The notes beneath the pieces were generated by a model. The model did no database searches and had not been told where the DNA came from. It worked only from the letters and a program-made list of their open reading frames with translations. The translations under genes and the position numbers were made by a program. This document shows, piece after piece, positions 58,901-64,000 of a stretch of DNA of 64,000 nt (the first letter of the stretch is position 1; each line of letters opens with the position of its first letter). The stretch comes from Argopecten irradians (lineage: Eukaryota; Mollusca; Bivalvia; Pectinida; Pectinidae): positions 36,523,262 to 36,587,261 of the forward strand of contig NC_091144.1 in the NCBI RefSeq assembly GCF_041381155.1, read 5' to 3'.

Positions 58901-61495
58901 TTTCTGTATATTTGAAAGAGCTTACTACATTAAGCTCATATATTTTTCAAATTTTATAATAGTTTCCACAGATAGCTTGCAATGGCTGATTACAGGCGTT
59001 ATGCATCTTCTGATATAACAAATGTATTATGCAATATGCAGGAAATTACAGTACGCAATCTGACGATGTTTGATTTGATAAAAGAAAAAGCACTGAAGCA
59101 TTTCACATCATGCTTCAATGACATTACTGTAGAATTTTCTAACAAAATTATCAACTAAACCAAAATTAGAATCATCAATGTTTATCAAATATTCAATATT
59201 TACAACTAAAATTTAGACAGGATATCATCCTATATATAATTACGTATTGTGTTTTGTGATGTTTCTGTCAGTGTGCATTCCGAGACCTGGCAGGAGATAA
59301 AGATTTGGTTACCCAGGCAACCGATGACCTTCAGGATACAGTGGCTGTCATTGCATCTTTAACCTCTGACCTTCAGCAGAGGTAAGTGACCTTCACCTTT
59401 ACCAGGTTTGTTATTGAGGGAAAGCCTTGGGATACCTGGAGAAAGACAATTGAACAGCGGTCAGTACCTGGCGACTGCCCCCACACAAATCAGATGTGGA
59501 GGGCTTGTGGTAATGTCAGGAAATCTTAACCACTTGCCCACCGCAGTCTCCCTCACACTCCACAAAAAAATGAATTAGACGAAAAATGTTCAGAATTTCT
59601 TGTATTCTTTGCTTTTCACTCAAGTTCTGTATTGATTCAATTTTACAATTATATGTTTTAGAACAAGAAAAGGAGATTTTGATCAGCTTGTTGCCATGGA
59701 ACTTGAACAACCCTCCGAGTCTAGGACAAAAGCTACAACAACTCCAAAAGATGTAGGACCCAAAGGTTCAAAGGTCACCATGAAAGCAGATACCGTGTGT
59801 GTAGATAGTGACAGTAAGGACTCACTTGACGCTGGATTACGTCATCAAAGGTCATTGGGGTCAAAGGTTAAACAGACAGAAAGGTCACCAAAGGATAATT
59901 CCAGAGAGTGTTCGTTGTTGTCTAAAGTGGGATACCCTAAGGAAAATACACCGCCACAAAGTTGCAAGATTTCTGGTACTCGATGGACACAAAAATGTGA
60001 GGTCAATTATGATGGTGATCATGATGTTGATCTTGACACTTATCGAAGTATAGGTATAAATTCACCTGAGAAACCCAAGTGTCCACAAATTTCAAATAAC
60101 ACATATTCTAGTCGAGTATTTCAGAAAAAATCAGTTTCTAATTTAAACATGTCTGGTTCCAGTAAGAAGACTTTCTCACATGAAAAGCAGGTAATACTTG
60201 GAAGGAGTCCACCTGAATTGACACGGAGACGAGAGTTACCTCCCCTAGAGCCCCTGGTACAGTATCATTGTGCGGGTTCCTATTCTGGCCCCTCCCCTTC
60301 TAAGAGGTCTCGTGAGACCTCAGTGACTGCCTACAAACCTAAGATGACTAGTTATTCTAACAGCGACGTTGGTTACAGGTCATTTATACATGATGAGACC
60401 GATTCATATGAGGAGGAGATAACTCCGTCTTATAGACCGAAAGTTTCCTCGGATCGAAATTCAAGGGATGATTATCAGTCAAAGAACACAGCCAAGAGAG
60501 ATTTCTCAACTGCAGGGAAATATCGGCCTAAAGTGTCCGTTGATCAAAGACAAAGTGATGAGTTCAGATCAAGTACGACATTTCACTCACCTGAACATGA
60601 TAGACTTAAAACCAACACTTACCGACCAAAAGTCGTGTCTCCTAGTAATGAAAAGGGTGTGTACAAATCAAATGTGTCAAGTTTTTCATATGGAAGTGAA
60701 TTTGACGACTATTCCCATTCAGAGAAAGCCTATCGACCTCAATTGTCAACCACACAGGATAATAGGCAAATGCATGAGCCAAAATCTCCTGATCAACACG
60801 TAGAAGATTTGTTTAACCAAAATAGCTGCAGAATTGATTCCCATGATATCACAAAGACTAGTGCTAGAGGTTCCGGCGTTTACAAATCACCTGTTAATGA
60901 TTTTGGAAAAAGAAAAATGATAAATCTAAATATGTCTAAGCAGACCAAATATGTTGGTCAGCAAATTACAGGAAAAAGTTCTGGAAAGATTAAATCTACA
61001 TGTAAGGGGACAAAAGTTTCTGAAAGTGATGATTGGATGAGAGGGGACAGTTTTAATAGGACAAGTGATGTGAATGCCGCTGTGGGACGCAAATCTCTTC
61101 TAAGGGAGACAACTCTAATGGAGGCCGGTTCGGATAGTGATAGTTTACCCTGTGTTGGATTGGACGATTACAACTCAGATGACCTCCCAGATCCAACATG
61201 GCCGCCACCCTCAAGTAAAGGTCAGAGGTTACAACCCGTACATGGTTCGCAGAAGTTATCGTCAGATGATCTGCAAACAAAATGTAGATTTGAAAGCTCG
61301 GATCATTACGGTAGGGTTTCAAAAGAAACACAGGGGCATCTACAAGGAAAATCTAGTCAGTATGAAGATGAAATCTGTTTAGTTAAATCCGTGCTGCCCC
61401 ATGTATCACGGACAGAAATTCTGTCTGCATTGAGATATCACAGTGGAAATGTGGACTTATGTGTTACAAGTTTGCTGGAGAACGATTCTCAGTGA
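31906..61495 (+). CDS. MUS81: MUS81-family structure-specific endonuclease with C-terminal CUE-like domain
   Basis: Predicted nuclear nuclease cutting branched DNA, normally with an EME partner. Coding exons: 31906-31935, 47021-47180, 49757-49911, 50813-50904, 52721-52876, 55511-55586, 55946-56003, 57668-57800, 58428-58633, 59272-59381 and 59662-61495. About 1002 residues against about 550 in human MUS81. Order: N-terminal HhH (about 11-90, [26 protein letters not shown]), winged helix (about 145-200, [19 protein letters not shown]), ERCC4 nuclease (about 223-391). Metal-site residues are present: VDHRE, then GDYQWVW and [19 protein letters not shown], fitting GDXnERKX3D. The usual C-terminal (HhH)2 is not seen; a disordered tail (about 392-955) ends in a CUE/UBA-like fold (about 960-1000, [19 protein letters not shown]). 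All junction phases agree except exon 2 to 3, where one extra base at the AAA of 47169-47171 breaks the frame of the expected [15 protein letters not shown]. The first exon is the least certain. Confidence 0.8.
31987..32345 (+). mobile_element. M1 MITE, complete copy
   Basis: TTAAAGATGCTCAGCCCCTG at the left, TGTCGGCGGTGGAGCATCTTTAA at the right (shown in parts: TGTCGGCGGTGGAGC and ATCTTTAA). The left inverted repeat is eroded. It starts 51 bp after the donor of the first coding exon of the MUS81-family gene. Confidence 0.8.
32346..32868 (+). mobile_element. Helitron-like element fragment, 3' end
   Basis: Two to three diverged units of about 150 bp, each with a 'gaatgaccttgaccttcat'-like stretch and TAACTAAGAGGCCTAGAGA, end in GACCATTAAGGCCCTTGAGC and CTCTTTTTG. 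It is the same family as 14838-15830 in opposite orientation. Confidence 0.55.
33250..33549 (-). CDS. LC8-type dynein light chain, divergent paralogue
   Basis: Single uninterrupted frame of 99 residues. LC8 is a small dimeric hub protein bound to dynein intermediate chain and many other partners through a groove that accepts short TQT-like motifs. The core is clear: [20 protein letters not shown], then [16 protein letters not shown] and [15 protein letters not shown] at the C terminus. Human DYNLL1 has 89 residues; the extra 10 are an N-terminal extension ([10 protein letters not shown]). Changes from the usual sequence (KPAW for [14 protein letters not shown] for THETKHFIYF) fall in and near the groove and may alter partner choice. 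Possible poly(A) signals (AATAAA on the - strand) are at 33065-33070 and 33089-33094. It lies inside the first coding intron of the MUS81-family gene on the opposite strand. Lack of introns could mean retrocopy origin, but no poly(A) tract or target duplication was seen. Confidence 0.9.
   Translation of the reverse strand: MAEAVDLDSITIKKAKVRCSDMIDREMQEFAVDCAVEGVGMYSVEKDIAAFVKLEFDKKYKPAWHCIVGRNYGSYVTHEVNTFIFFYLGKIAVLLFKSG
33838..34040. repeat. Short minisatellite, about 25 bp unit
   Basis: About eight units of TTATTTTATCAGAATTACTTCCC type, variable in length. Confidence 0.75.
34047..34257 (-). repeat. tRNA-derived SINE, family S1
   Basis: On the - strand: GTGGCCAAGTGGTTAAGGTG (box A), a box-B region CTGGGTTGCAAGTTGAAATC, GTACTCCAGCTTTCCAAC, and a TGTTGATAGGACAAAAATTA tail. 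Confidence 0.75.
34432..34985 (+). repeat. S1 SINE split by a hAT-like MITE
   Basis: The head (34432-34518: GGTAACCAAGTGGATAAAAT, then GGGTCGTGGGTTTGAATCTC) and the body/tail (34857-34985: GACAGTTGACAGGTACTGAC, TGGTTTTTCTACAGGTATCC, CAGTTCATAGGATGTTAAAC) are colinear with intact S1 copies but separated by 338 bp of foreign sequence. Confidence 0.75.
34519..34856. mobile_element. hAT-like MITE inserted in a SINE
   Basis: Termini CAGGGCTTTTTTTCA and GAGAAAAAGCCCTG are inverted repeats of the CAGGG type common to hAT elements. Subterminal GGGGCCGAAAAATCGGCCCC and TTGGCCCCATTCCC recur at both ends. No transposase. Target duplication is short and imperfect (CATGT/CACGT). Confidence 0.7.
35000..36320. 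other. Intronic stretch with no recognised feature
   Basis: AT-rich sequence between the split SINE and the pyrimidine-rich tract. I saw no coding exon, repeat family member or RNA gene in it. Confidence 0.5.
36337..37790. repeat. Pyrimidine-rich minisatellite, about 1.4 kb
   Basis: Begins with an inverted pair (GTGACCTCTAATGACC at 36337 and GGTCATTAGAGGTCAC at 36422), then dozens of roughly 20-25 bp units of the form CCCCTTACCTCTGAAGCTCC. The + strand is almost free of G apart from the GAAG step. Open frames across it are low-complexity artefacts. Confidence 0.85.
38400..38540. repeat. Cluster of TTCATGAA palindromes
   Basis: Within about 140 bp TTCATGAA or TCATGAA occurs at least seven times, in text such as GTTCATGAATGATTCATGAA. 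No regular period is evident. Confidence 0.6.
38596..38929 (+). mobile_element. M1 MITE, complete copy
   Basis: TTAAGATGCTCCACCGCTGA at the left and CGGCGGTGGAGCATCTTTAA at the right, with all M1 landmarks between them. Confidence 0.85.
39028..39114 (+). mobile_element. M2 palindromic MITE
   Basis: TTAACACATTCACCCCTGAA at the left and TTTCAGGGGTGAATGAGTTA at the right, with the centre ATAGACTAGACCAGTCCATT. Confidence 0.85.
39501..39902. mobile_element. TTAA-flanked MITE, GGCCCACTACC family
   Basis: The left end TTAAAGGCCCACTACCTTTC and the right end GAAAGGTAGTGGGCCTTTAA are exact inverted copies. About 400 bp, non-coding. Confidence 0.85.
40083..40172 (-). mobile_element. M2 palindromic MITE, reverse orientation
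   Basis: TTAACTCATTCATCCCTGAA at the left and TTCAGGGGTGAATGAGTTAA at the right. The centre (GGACTGGTCTAGTCTTTGA) is inverted relative to 39028-39114. Confidence 0.85.
40270..40760. repeat. Minisatellite, about 53 bp unit
   Basis: About eight irregular units of GTCTTGAAGTTACAGTTGATGT plus TGAATTATTGAATTGAAGTA-like sequence (given in two parts). It lies downstream, in - orientation, of the 41194-41505 dynein light chain and may reach its 3' UTR. Confidence 0.75.
41194..41505 (-). CDS. DYNLL: LC8-type dynein light chain
   Basis: Single uninterrupted frame of 103 residues. Role as in the LC8 family: dimeric light chain of cytoplasmic dynein and general dimerisation hub. The core is very close to DYNLL1/2: [20 protein letters not shown], then [40 protein letters not shown] and [19 protein letters not shown] 14-residue N-terminal extension ([14 protein letters not shown]) precedes the usual start. 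An internal ATG near the canonical start is not present in the right place, so the upstream ATG at 41505 is chosen. The residues that bind partner strands ([17 protein letters not shown]) are all kept, in contrast to the paralogue at 33250-33549. It is also nested in the MUS81-family first intron, on the opposite strand. Confidence 0.93.
   Translation of the reverse strand: MAVVKGAVPAETLGVTDKKVVVKNCDMSDEMQKYATDCASDAVDKYTIEKDVAAYIKQAFDKKYNPTWHCVVGRNFGSYVTHETKHFVYFYLGPMAFLLFKSG
42581..42741. mobile_element. MITE with ACAGTCAAACCTG termini
   Basis: The left end ACAGTCAAACCTGCCTGAGC pairs with the right end AGACAGGTTGAAATGT. Internal TATAAAGACCACCTGGCTAT is repeated and inverted as GGTGGTCTTTATAGAC. 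Confidence 0.65.
42812..43183 (+). mobile_element. M1 MITE, complete copy
   Basis: TTAAAGATGCTCCACCGCTG at the left and GTCAGCGGTGGAGCATCTTT at the right. Its right TTAA is shared with the element that begins at 43180. Confidence 0.85.
43180..43754. mobile_element. TTAA-flanked MITE, GGGACAATT family
   Basis: The left end TTAAAGGGACAATTAATTC and the right end GAATTGTCCCTTTAA are inverted copies. About 575 bp, non-coding. It separates the M1 copy at 42812 from a left-truncated M1 copy at 43755. Confidence 0.75.
43755..44078 (+). mobile_element. M1 MITE, left-truncated
   Basis: Begins inside the element (AGTATTTTTCTCTAGTTACA) and runs through CCATTACCACCATTGG and TTAATTGCATCCCG to a degenerate right end GACAGTGGAGCACATTAA. 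Confidence 0.7.
44400..44575 (+). repeat. tRNA-derived SINE, family S1
   Basis: GAGTTTGAATCCCATGGTAG (box B), GGTGGTTTTTCTCCAGGTAC, TCCGGCTTTTCTCCACCAAC, and a GTTGTTAAACTAATTATCCC tail. The head (CTAGTCAGTTAAACACAAG) is degenerate. Confidence 0.75.
45528..45750 (+). repeat. Tandem duplication, about 120 bp
   Basis: TTTCACGATTGATTTTCTTA...CCACCTCCCCTCTAACAAAA...TATAGTCTGATCGGCC (45534-45612) is repeated at 45650-45727 with few changes. Confidence 0.75.
46320..46865. repeat. (ATCTC)n-type microsatellite
   Basis: About 540 bp of CATCTCATTTCATCTCATCT-like text on the + strand with higher-order variants (CCCATCTCATT). The long open frames across it are simple-repeat artefacts. Its 3' end is about 155 bp upstream of coding exon 2 of the MUS81-family gene. 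Confidence 0.9.
47187..49435 (+). mobile_element. Helitron-like element(s) with about 147 bp tandem core
   Basis: Thirteen to fourteen tandem units; each has GTGCGATTTGGCTGAAACTT, GATCCTGACATGGTCCCGAC, TTTTTCGGGTCGATC and CAAGATGGCCGCCACAGCCG|CCATCTTG. The array begins 6 bp after the donor of exon 2 (GTAAGT at 47181). Two family-type 3' ends follow: AAAGGCCCTTGGGCCTC near 49280 and GTCAGATGACCGTTAAGGTC...CTCTTGTT at 49435. The 5' palindrome seen in other copies is missing. The frames across the array are repeat artefacts. Confidence 0.65.
49925..50425. repeat. Minisatellite downstream of exon 3 donor, about 35 bp unit
   Basis: About 14 irregular units of ACAGAGAGATCTGATCAGTG plus AGAGATTCTGGTTT, starting within about 15 bp of the donor at 49912. 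Unlike three other minisatellites here it does not clearly copy the splice site itself. Confidence 0.8.
50935..51560 (+). repeat. 67 bp minisatellite copying the acceptor of MUS81-family exon 5
   Basis: Nine units with TTCTGTGACAGGTCTGT-like sequence at 50951, 51018, 51085, 51158, 51225, 51298, 51367, 51434 and 51502. The real boundary reads TTCTGTGACAG | GTCTGTGCGC at 52720/52721. The remainder of each unit is GTGATGTGTACAGGCCCTTT and GTACCCCTTG. A Helitron-like element (51570-52710) now separates the array from the real exon. Confidence 0.88.
51570..52710 (+). mobile_element. Helitron-like element inserted 10 bp upstream of exon 5
   Basis: The 5' end AGGTCATCTGACCCGAAGGG with palindrome, followed by TCAGGATGACCTATAGTCGT and a CCGTCGTCGTCCGCCGTC run. 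Six to seven core units of about 147 bp follow, nearly identical to those at 47187-49435. The 3' end is GTCAGATGACCGTTGTGGCC...CTTTGGGCCTCTTGT. It is flanked by CTTTTTT on the left and TCTGTGACAG plus exon on the right, so both ends are visible and the element looks whole as a non-autonomous copy. Confidence 0.75.
53960..54510 (-). pseudogene. Broken PC4 (transcriptional coactivator p15)-like gene fragment
   Basis: The - strand encodes pieces with the look of a PC4 C-terminal DNA-binding domain: [20 protein letters not shown] with [14 protein letters not shown] nearby, preceded by a [18 protein letters not shown] strand pair. A second, similar module ([15 protein letters not shown]) follows. 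The pieces lie in more than one frame, so it is not a working gene; at least two breaks are evident. It sits in an intron of the MUS81-family gene in antisense orientation. The source, whether a retrocopy of a host gene or cargo of a mobile or virus-like element, cannot be told. Confidence 0.55.
54590..54830. repeat. Short minisatellite
   Basis: Six to seven irregular units of AAAATTATAGGGGCAGTTCT followed by GACCCTAC-like text. Confidence 0.7.
54917..55478 (+). mobile_element. M1 MITE containing a nested MITE
   Basis: Left end CAAAGATGCTCCAACGCTGG (TTAA eroded) and right end GGCGATGGAGCAACTTTAA, with M1 landmarks in between (TTACACCATTAGTTTTAT, TTAACTGCATTCTG). A 200 bp element at 55176-55375 interrupts it. 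The right end lies 32 bp before exon 6. Confidence 0.75.
55176..55375. mobile_element. TA-flanked MITE nested in M1
   Basis: TACCGTATTCGACCAAATAA at the left and TTATTGAGTCGAATACGGTA at the right are inverted. Subterminal GCGCCCA and TGGGCGC also pair. The TACCGTATT start is shared with the 1.15 kb element at 20657-21811, suggesting related families. Confidence 0.8.
55968..57180 (+). repeat. 70 bp minisatellite copying the donor of MUS81-family exon 7
   Basis: The real exon 7 end GAACTTGGTGGAGATCGCC...AGTCAG | GTAAGTCATAAATACC (56003/56004) is followed by 17 further copies of the same exon end plus donor. GTAAGT or GTAGGT lies at 56074, 56144, 56214 and so on every 70 bp to 56914, then 56951, 57021, 57091 and 57161. 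Most keep a full CAG|GTAAGT; a few read GTAGGT and the last is GAAAGT. The copied exon end encodes [11 protein letters not shown], part of the ERCC4 metal-binding segment. Confidence 0.92.
57344..57432 (-). mobile_element. M2 palindromic MITE
   Basis: TACTCATTCAACCCTCACAA at the left and TCTTTAGGGGTGCATGAGTT at the right, centre GGACTGGTCTAGTCTTTGA. Same orientation as 40083-40172. Confidence 0.75.
57884..58115 (+). mobile_element. Helitron-like 5' fragment
   Basis: GGATCACCTGACCTCAAGGA, GCTTATGTCATGGCGCGG and CATAGAGTTCTGCATGGATT match the 5' end and first core unit of 29357-31630. The 3' end is missing. Confidence 0.6.
59400..59550 (-). repeat. tRNA-derived SINE, family S1
   Basis: On the - strand: GCGGTGGGCAAGTGGTTAAG (box A), TTTCCTGACATTACCACAAG, CAGTCGCCAGGTACTGACCG. 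It lies in the last intron of the MUS81-family gene, immediately after the exon 10 donor. Confidence 0.75.
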
Positions 61496-61876
61496 TGTGT
61501 ATTAGACTGAAACAAAAATAAGGTGAAGGAAAACTAGGTCACAGTAACCATATTTGACTGTTTAATACTTGACCACTTCATCTGAATTTGAAGTTTGAAA
61601 CCCACAATTGGTATTTACCTAGTAGTGACTATTAGTTGAAGATTTTTCTCTGTGGACTGAGTGCTGTTTCAAAAGGATTGAGATATTACCAAACAAAATC
61701 AAACTTACATCTCTTTATTTGACAGTTATTAAATATCAAAATAGTGAGATGTAAAGATTTTTTCTAGGGGTTCTTATCAATATATTTTACTTTCAAAGAA
61801 GCTTTTTAGGCTTAGATTGCTAAACTTTTGACGTTTTCCTTAAATTTTACTTTTTTAACTATTTAATTTTTATTGA

Positions 61877-61882
61877 AATAAA
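61877..61882 (+). terminator. Candidate polyadenylation signal of the MUS81-family gene
   Basis: AATAAA in an AT-rich context, followed within 40 bases by a T-rich run (CATTTTTTTCTTCTGG). Position fits a 3' UTR of about 400 bases; not verified by transcript data. Confidence 0.45.
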
Positions 61883-62309
61883 GGAGCATTTTTTTCTTCT
61901 GGTTCATTTTTTTAAATACTGATGTAATATTTATGATAAAATAAAATAATTTTCTGAATTTTTTTTTAACAAAGATTACTGATTATTTATATTTCTTATT
62001 TTAAAAAACTTTTTAAACCGTAGTGCTAATTGCATATTTTAAAATGCTAAATAACAAATTCTCACAAAGTATGCCATTTCAAAAGAATAAGACAAATATT
62101 ACATGCAATACATAGCATAGTTACTAGTTGAACTTCATCTTGAATTCATTTTTAATGAAAACACATTTGAATATATTTCATTTTTGTCTAAAAAAAAAAA
62201 AATTTGCAGATTTTTCTCAATCAATAAGAAATTTAAAGTATTGAAATATCTTCTCCGTATATACATATTAATATGTGAGCCCCCCTATCTTGACGGCAAA
62301 GCATACTTA

Positions 62310-62523
62310 GGCCATTTTTGGTTATACAGTTTGACTGGTTGGACCTAGTTGTTTGTTTATTAATCAAAGACGAACCTGGTGATTTTATATTGTTTTCAGA
62401 CGAGCCTTGACAAAGCCCTCACAGGCCTGTATCAAGAAATGCTGGTCCGTCAGGATTTATACTTGAAATACTGACTTTAACAAACGGTCGAACCAGTTGT
62501 TCCGAATAAACGAAAACGACCAT
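62310..62523 (+). mobile_element. Element family M3, copy 3
   Basis: GGCCATTTTTGGTTATACAG at the left, then GTTTGACTGGTTGGACCTAG, GATTTTATATTGTTTTCAGA and a right end AATAAACGAAAACGACC that is loosely inverse to the left. The flanking text CTATCTTGACGGCAA and GTGTAGTTTCATAGTTGTCC recurs at 62590-62640. Confidence 0.75.
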
Positions 62524-62742
62524 AGTGTAGTTTCATAGTTGTCCTAGAGTTATCTCTCTTACGAAGAATTTTCAAACAGGTATGTGAGGCCCCCTATCTT
62601 GACGGCAATGCATACATGGTGTAGTTTCATAGTTGTCCTCCTTATAATAATAACAACATTTTCTAATGATATCTTACATACATTCATGTAAAAATAGTTC
62701 TCAAATTTACTTTTTACAATTTGTAGAATGAAGAACGCAATA

Positions 62743-64000
62743 TATTTTATGCAATTTTTTTTTGCATGTCTGTTTTCAATAGCATGATTATGGAATTCTG
62801 TAGAAACAGTCTACGGCACAATTTTATTTAAAACTTGCGTAATACTACTAGTTGTCTCTCTTAAATATGCTTTTTTGTGATTTGAAAAGGTCCAAAGGAC
62901 CTGAATTCTTTGTGTTCAATTTTGATTTAAATAACCTGCACAAACATGCCAAAATGGGAATCGTTTGTGAAATATTCTAAATTTCTTATTCATAAATCAT
63001 TTGAGTAGATAATATATGTTATACCTTAGCATTACCATTTTTTTTAACAGAAAAATTAGTTTGAAATAATCATTTTTACAAATAAGTAATACTTTTGTAA
63101 AAAATCGAAAACGAAACATTGCTTTTTGTCATCTCATTTCACCCTGTTAAAAGGTTTGTTCACGTTTTTACCCTGCATTAAAATACTCTCCGGACATTAT
63201 CTGCCTACCAGGTATGTGTAAATTAGTTTTACAAGTAAATTCCAGGAAAAAAGTTTTTGGGCGAGTTGAACATAGTGAAAGCAGCTAGCCATGAGGCACT
63301 TCTTTGTTAATATGCACCTAGTGCATTTCCATTTTAAGATTTCAGCGTCCAATTTAAGTGAAAATTGGTGTAGAATAATAATTTGTTGGCCATGTTAACG
63401 AAAAAGACCTTGTAGTAGTTGAGAGAAATTTTGTTATCGTCAGATTTAGGTGAAAATTGGTTATATTGGGGTTATGAAGTATGCTGAATAACATGGGGAA
63501 AAAGTTCCAAAATTCTTGGTTTCCATGGTAAAAAAAATTGGCAGGTGATGTTTGATCCTGATTGATAAAAATTTGTACTTATGTGATACTGTAATGATAT
63601 TTTATGCAATTTTTTTTTGCATGTCTGTTTTCAATAGCATGATTATGGAATTCTGTAGAAACAGTCTACGGCACAATTTTATTTAAAACTTGCGTAATAC
63701 TACTAGTTGTCTCTCTTAAATATGCTTTTTTGTGATTTGAAAAGGTCCAAAGGACCTGAATTCTTTGTGTTCAATTTTGATTTAAATAACCTGCACAAAA
63801 CATGCCAAAATGGGAATCGTTTGTGAAATATTCTAAATTTCTTATTCATAAATTATTTGAGTAGATATATATGTTATACCTTAGCATTACCATTTTTTTT
63901 AACAGAAAAATTAGTTTGAAATAATCATTTTTACAAATAAGTAATACTTTTGTAAAAAATCGAAAACGAAACATTGCTTTTTGTCATCTCATTTCACCCT
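62743..64000 (+). repeat. Direct duplication of at least 400 bp, 855 bp apart
   Basis: About 62743-63145 recurs at 63598 to the window end with only a handful of substitutions and one-base indels (for example GAATTCTGTAGAAACAGTCT and CCAAAGGACCTGAATTCTTT in both). The spacing of 855 bp would be the unit length if this is a tandem array; the window ends before this can be seen. Confidence 0.85.

Larger units (their letters stand above)
61496..64000. other. 3' UTR and downstream stretch
   Basis: Downstream of the MUS81-family stop. AATAAA at 61877-61882 is a plausible poly(A) signal, about 380 bases after the stop. No further gene is visible. It contains an M3 copy and a direct duplication that runs off the end of the window. 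Confidence 0.55.

Overview
This 64 kb window is nuclear DNA of an intron-rich animal, most likely a bivalve mollusc. The evidence is the AT-rich sequence, short coding exons with GT-AG introns, and a dense load of small non-autonomous transposons, tRNA-derived SINEs and Helitron-like elements whose tandem cores resemble bivalve Pearl/HINE elements. No prokaryotic gene organisation, CRISPR array or functional tRNA/rRNA gene was seen. Exon coordinates were read by eye from splice sites, reading phase and family resemblance, not from transcripts.

Layout. (1) CHMP3, an ESCRT-III subunit, lies on the + strand at 3439-9652 in six coding exons (220 aa). (2) 9653-16551 holds no gene I can recognise, only foldback elements, SINEs and a Helitron-like element. 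(3) An ankyrin-repeat/SOCS-box protein lies on the - strand at 16552-23795 in five exons (442 aa); this is a Cullin-5 ubiquitin-ligase adaptor type. (4) 23796-31797 is a repeat-rich stretch with a LINE tail, dimeric tRNA-like elements, large foldbacks and a 2.3 kb Helitron-like element. (5) A MUS81-family structure-specific nuclease lies on the + strand at 31906-61495 in eleven coding exons (about 1002 aa). Its roughly 15 kb first coding intron contains two intronless LC8-type dynein light chain genes on the opposite strand (33250-33549 and 41194-41505). (6) 61496-64000 is 3' UTR and repeats, including the start of a recent duplication of about 400 bp.

The genes are unrelated housekeeping functions (membrane scission, ubiquitin-ligase adaptor, dynein/hub light chains, DNA-joint resolution) and nothing suggests co-regulation.

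The most notable points are these. The MUS81-family protein has an intact N-terminal HhH, winged-helix and ERCC4 catalytic core (motif VVERKRVDD). In place of the usual C-terminal (HhH)2 it carries a disordered tail of about 610 residues, with five Y-[RK]-P-[KQ] repeats, ending in a CUE/UBA-like ubiquitin-binding domain. Three minisatellites (40, 67 and 70 bp units) each copy a genuine exon-intron boundary of CHMP3 or the nuclease, placing 8-18 decoy splice sites next to the real one. A Helitron-like element has inserted 10 bp upstream of a nuclease exon. Exon 2 of the nuclease appears to carry one extra base, which is either a sequencing error or a real lesion.
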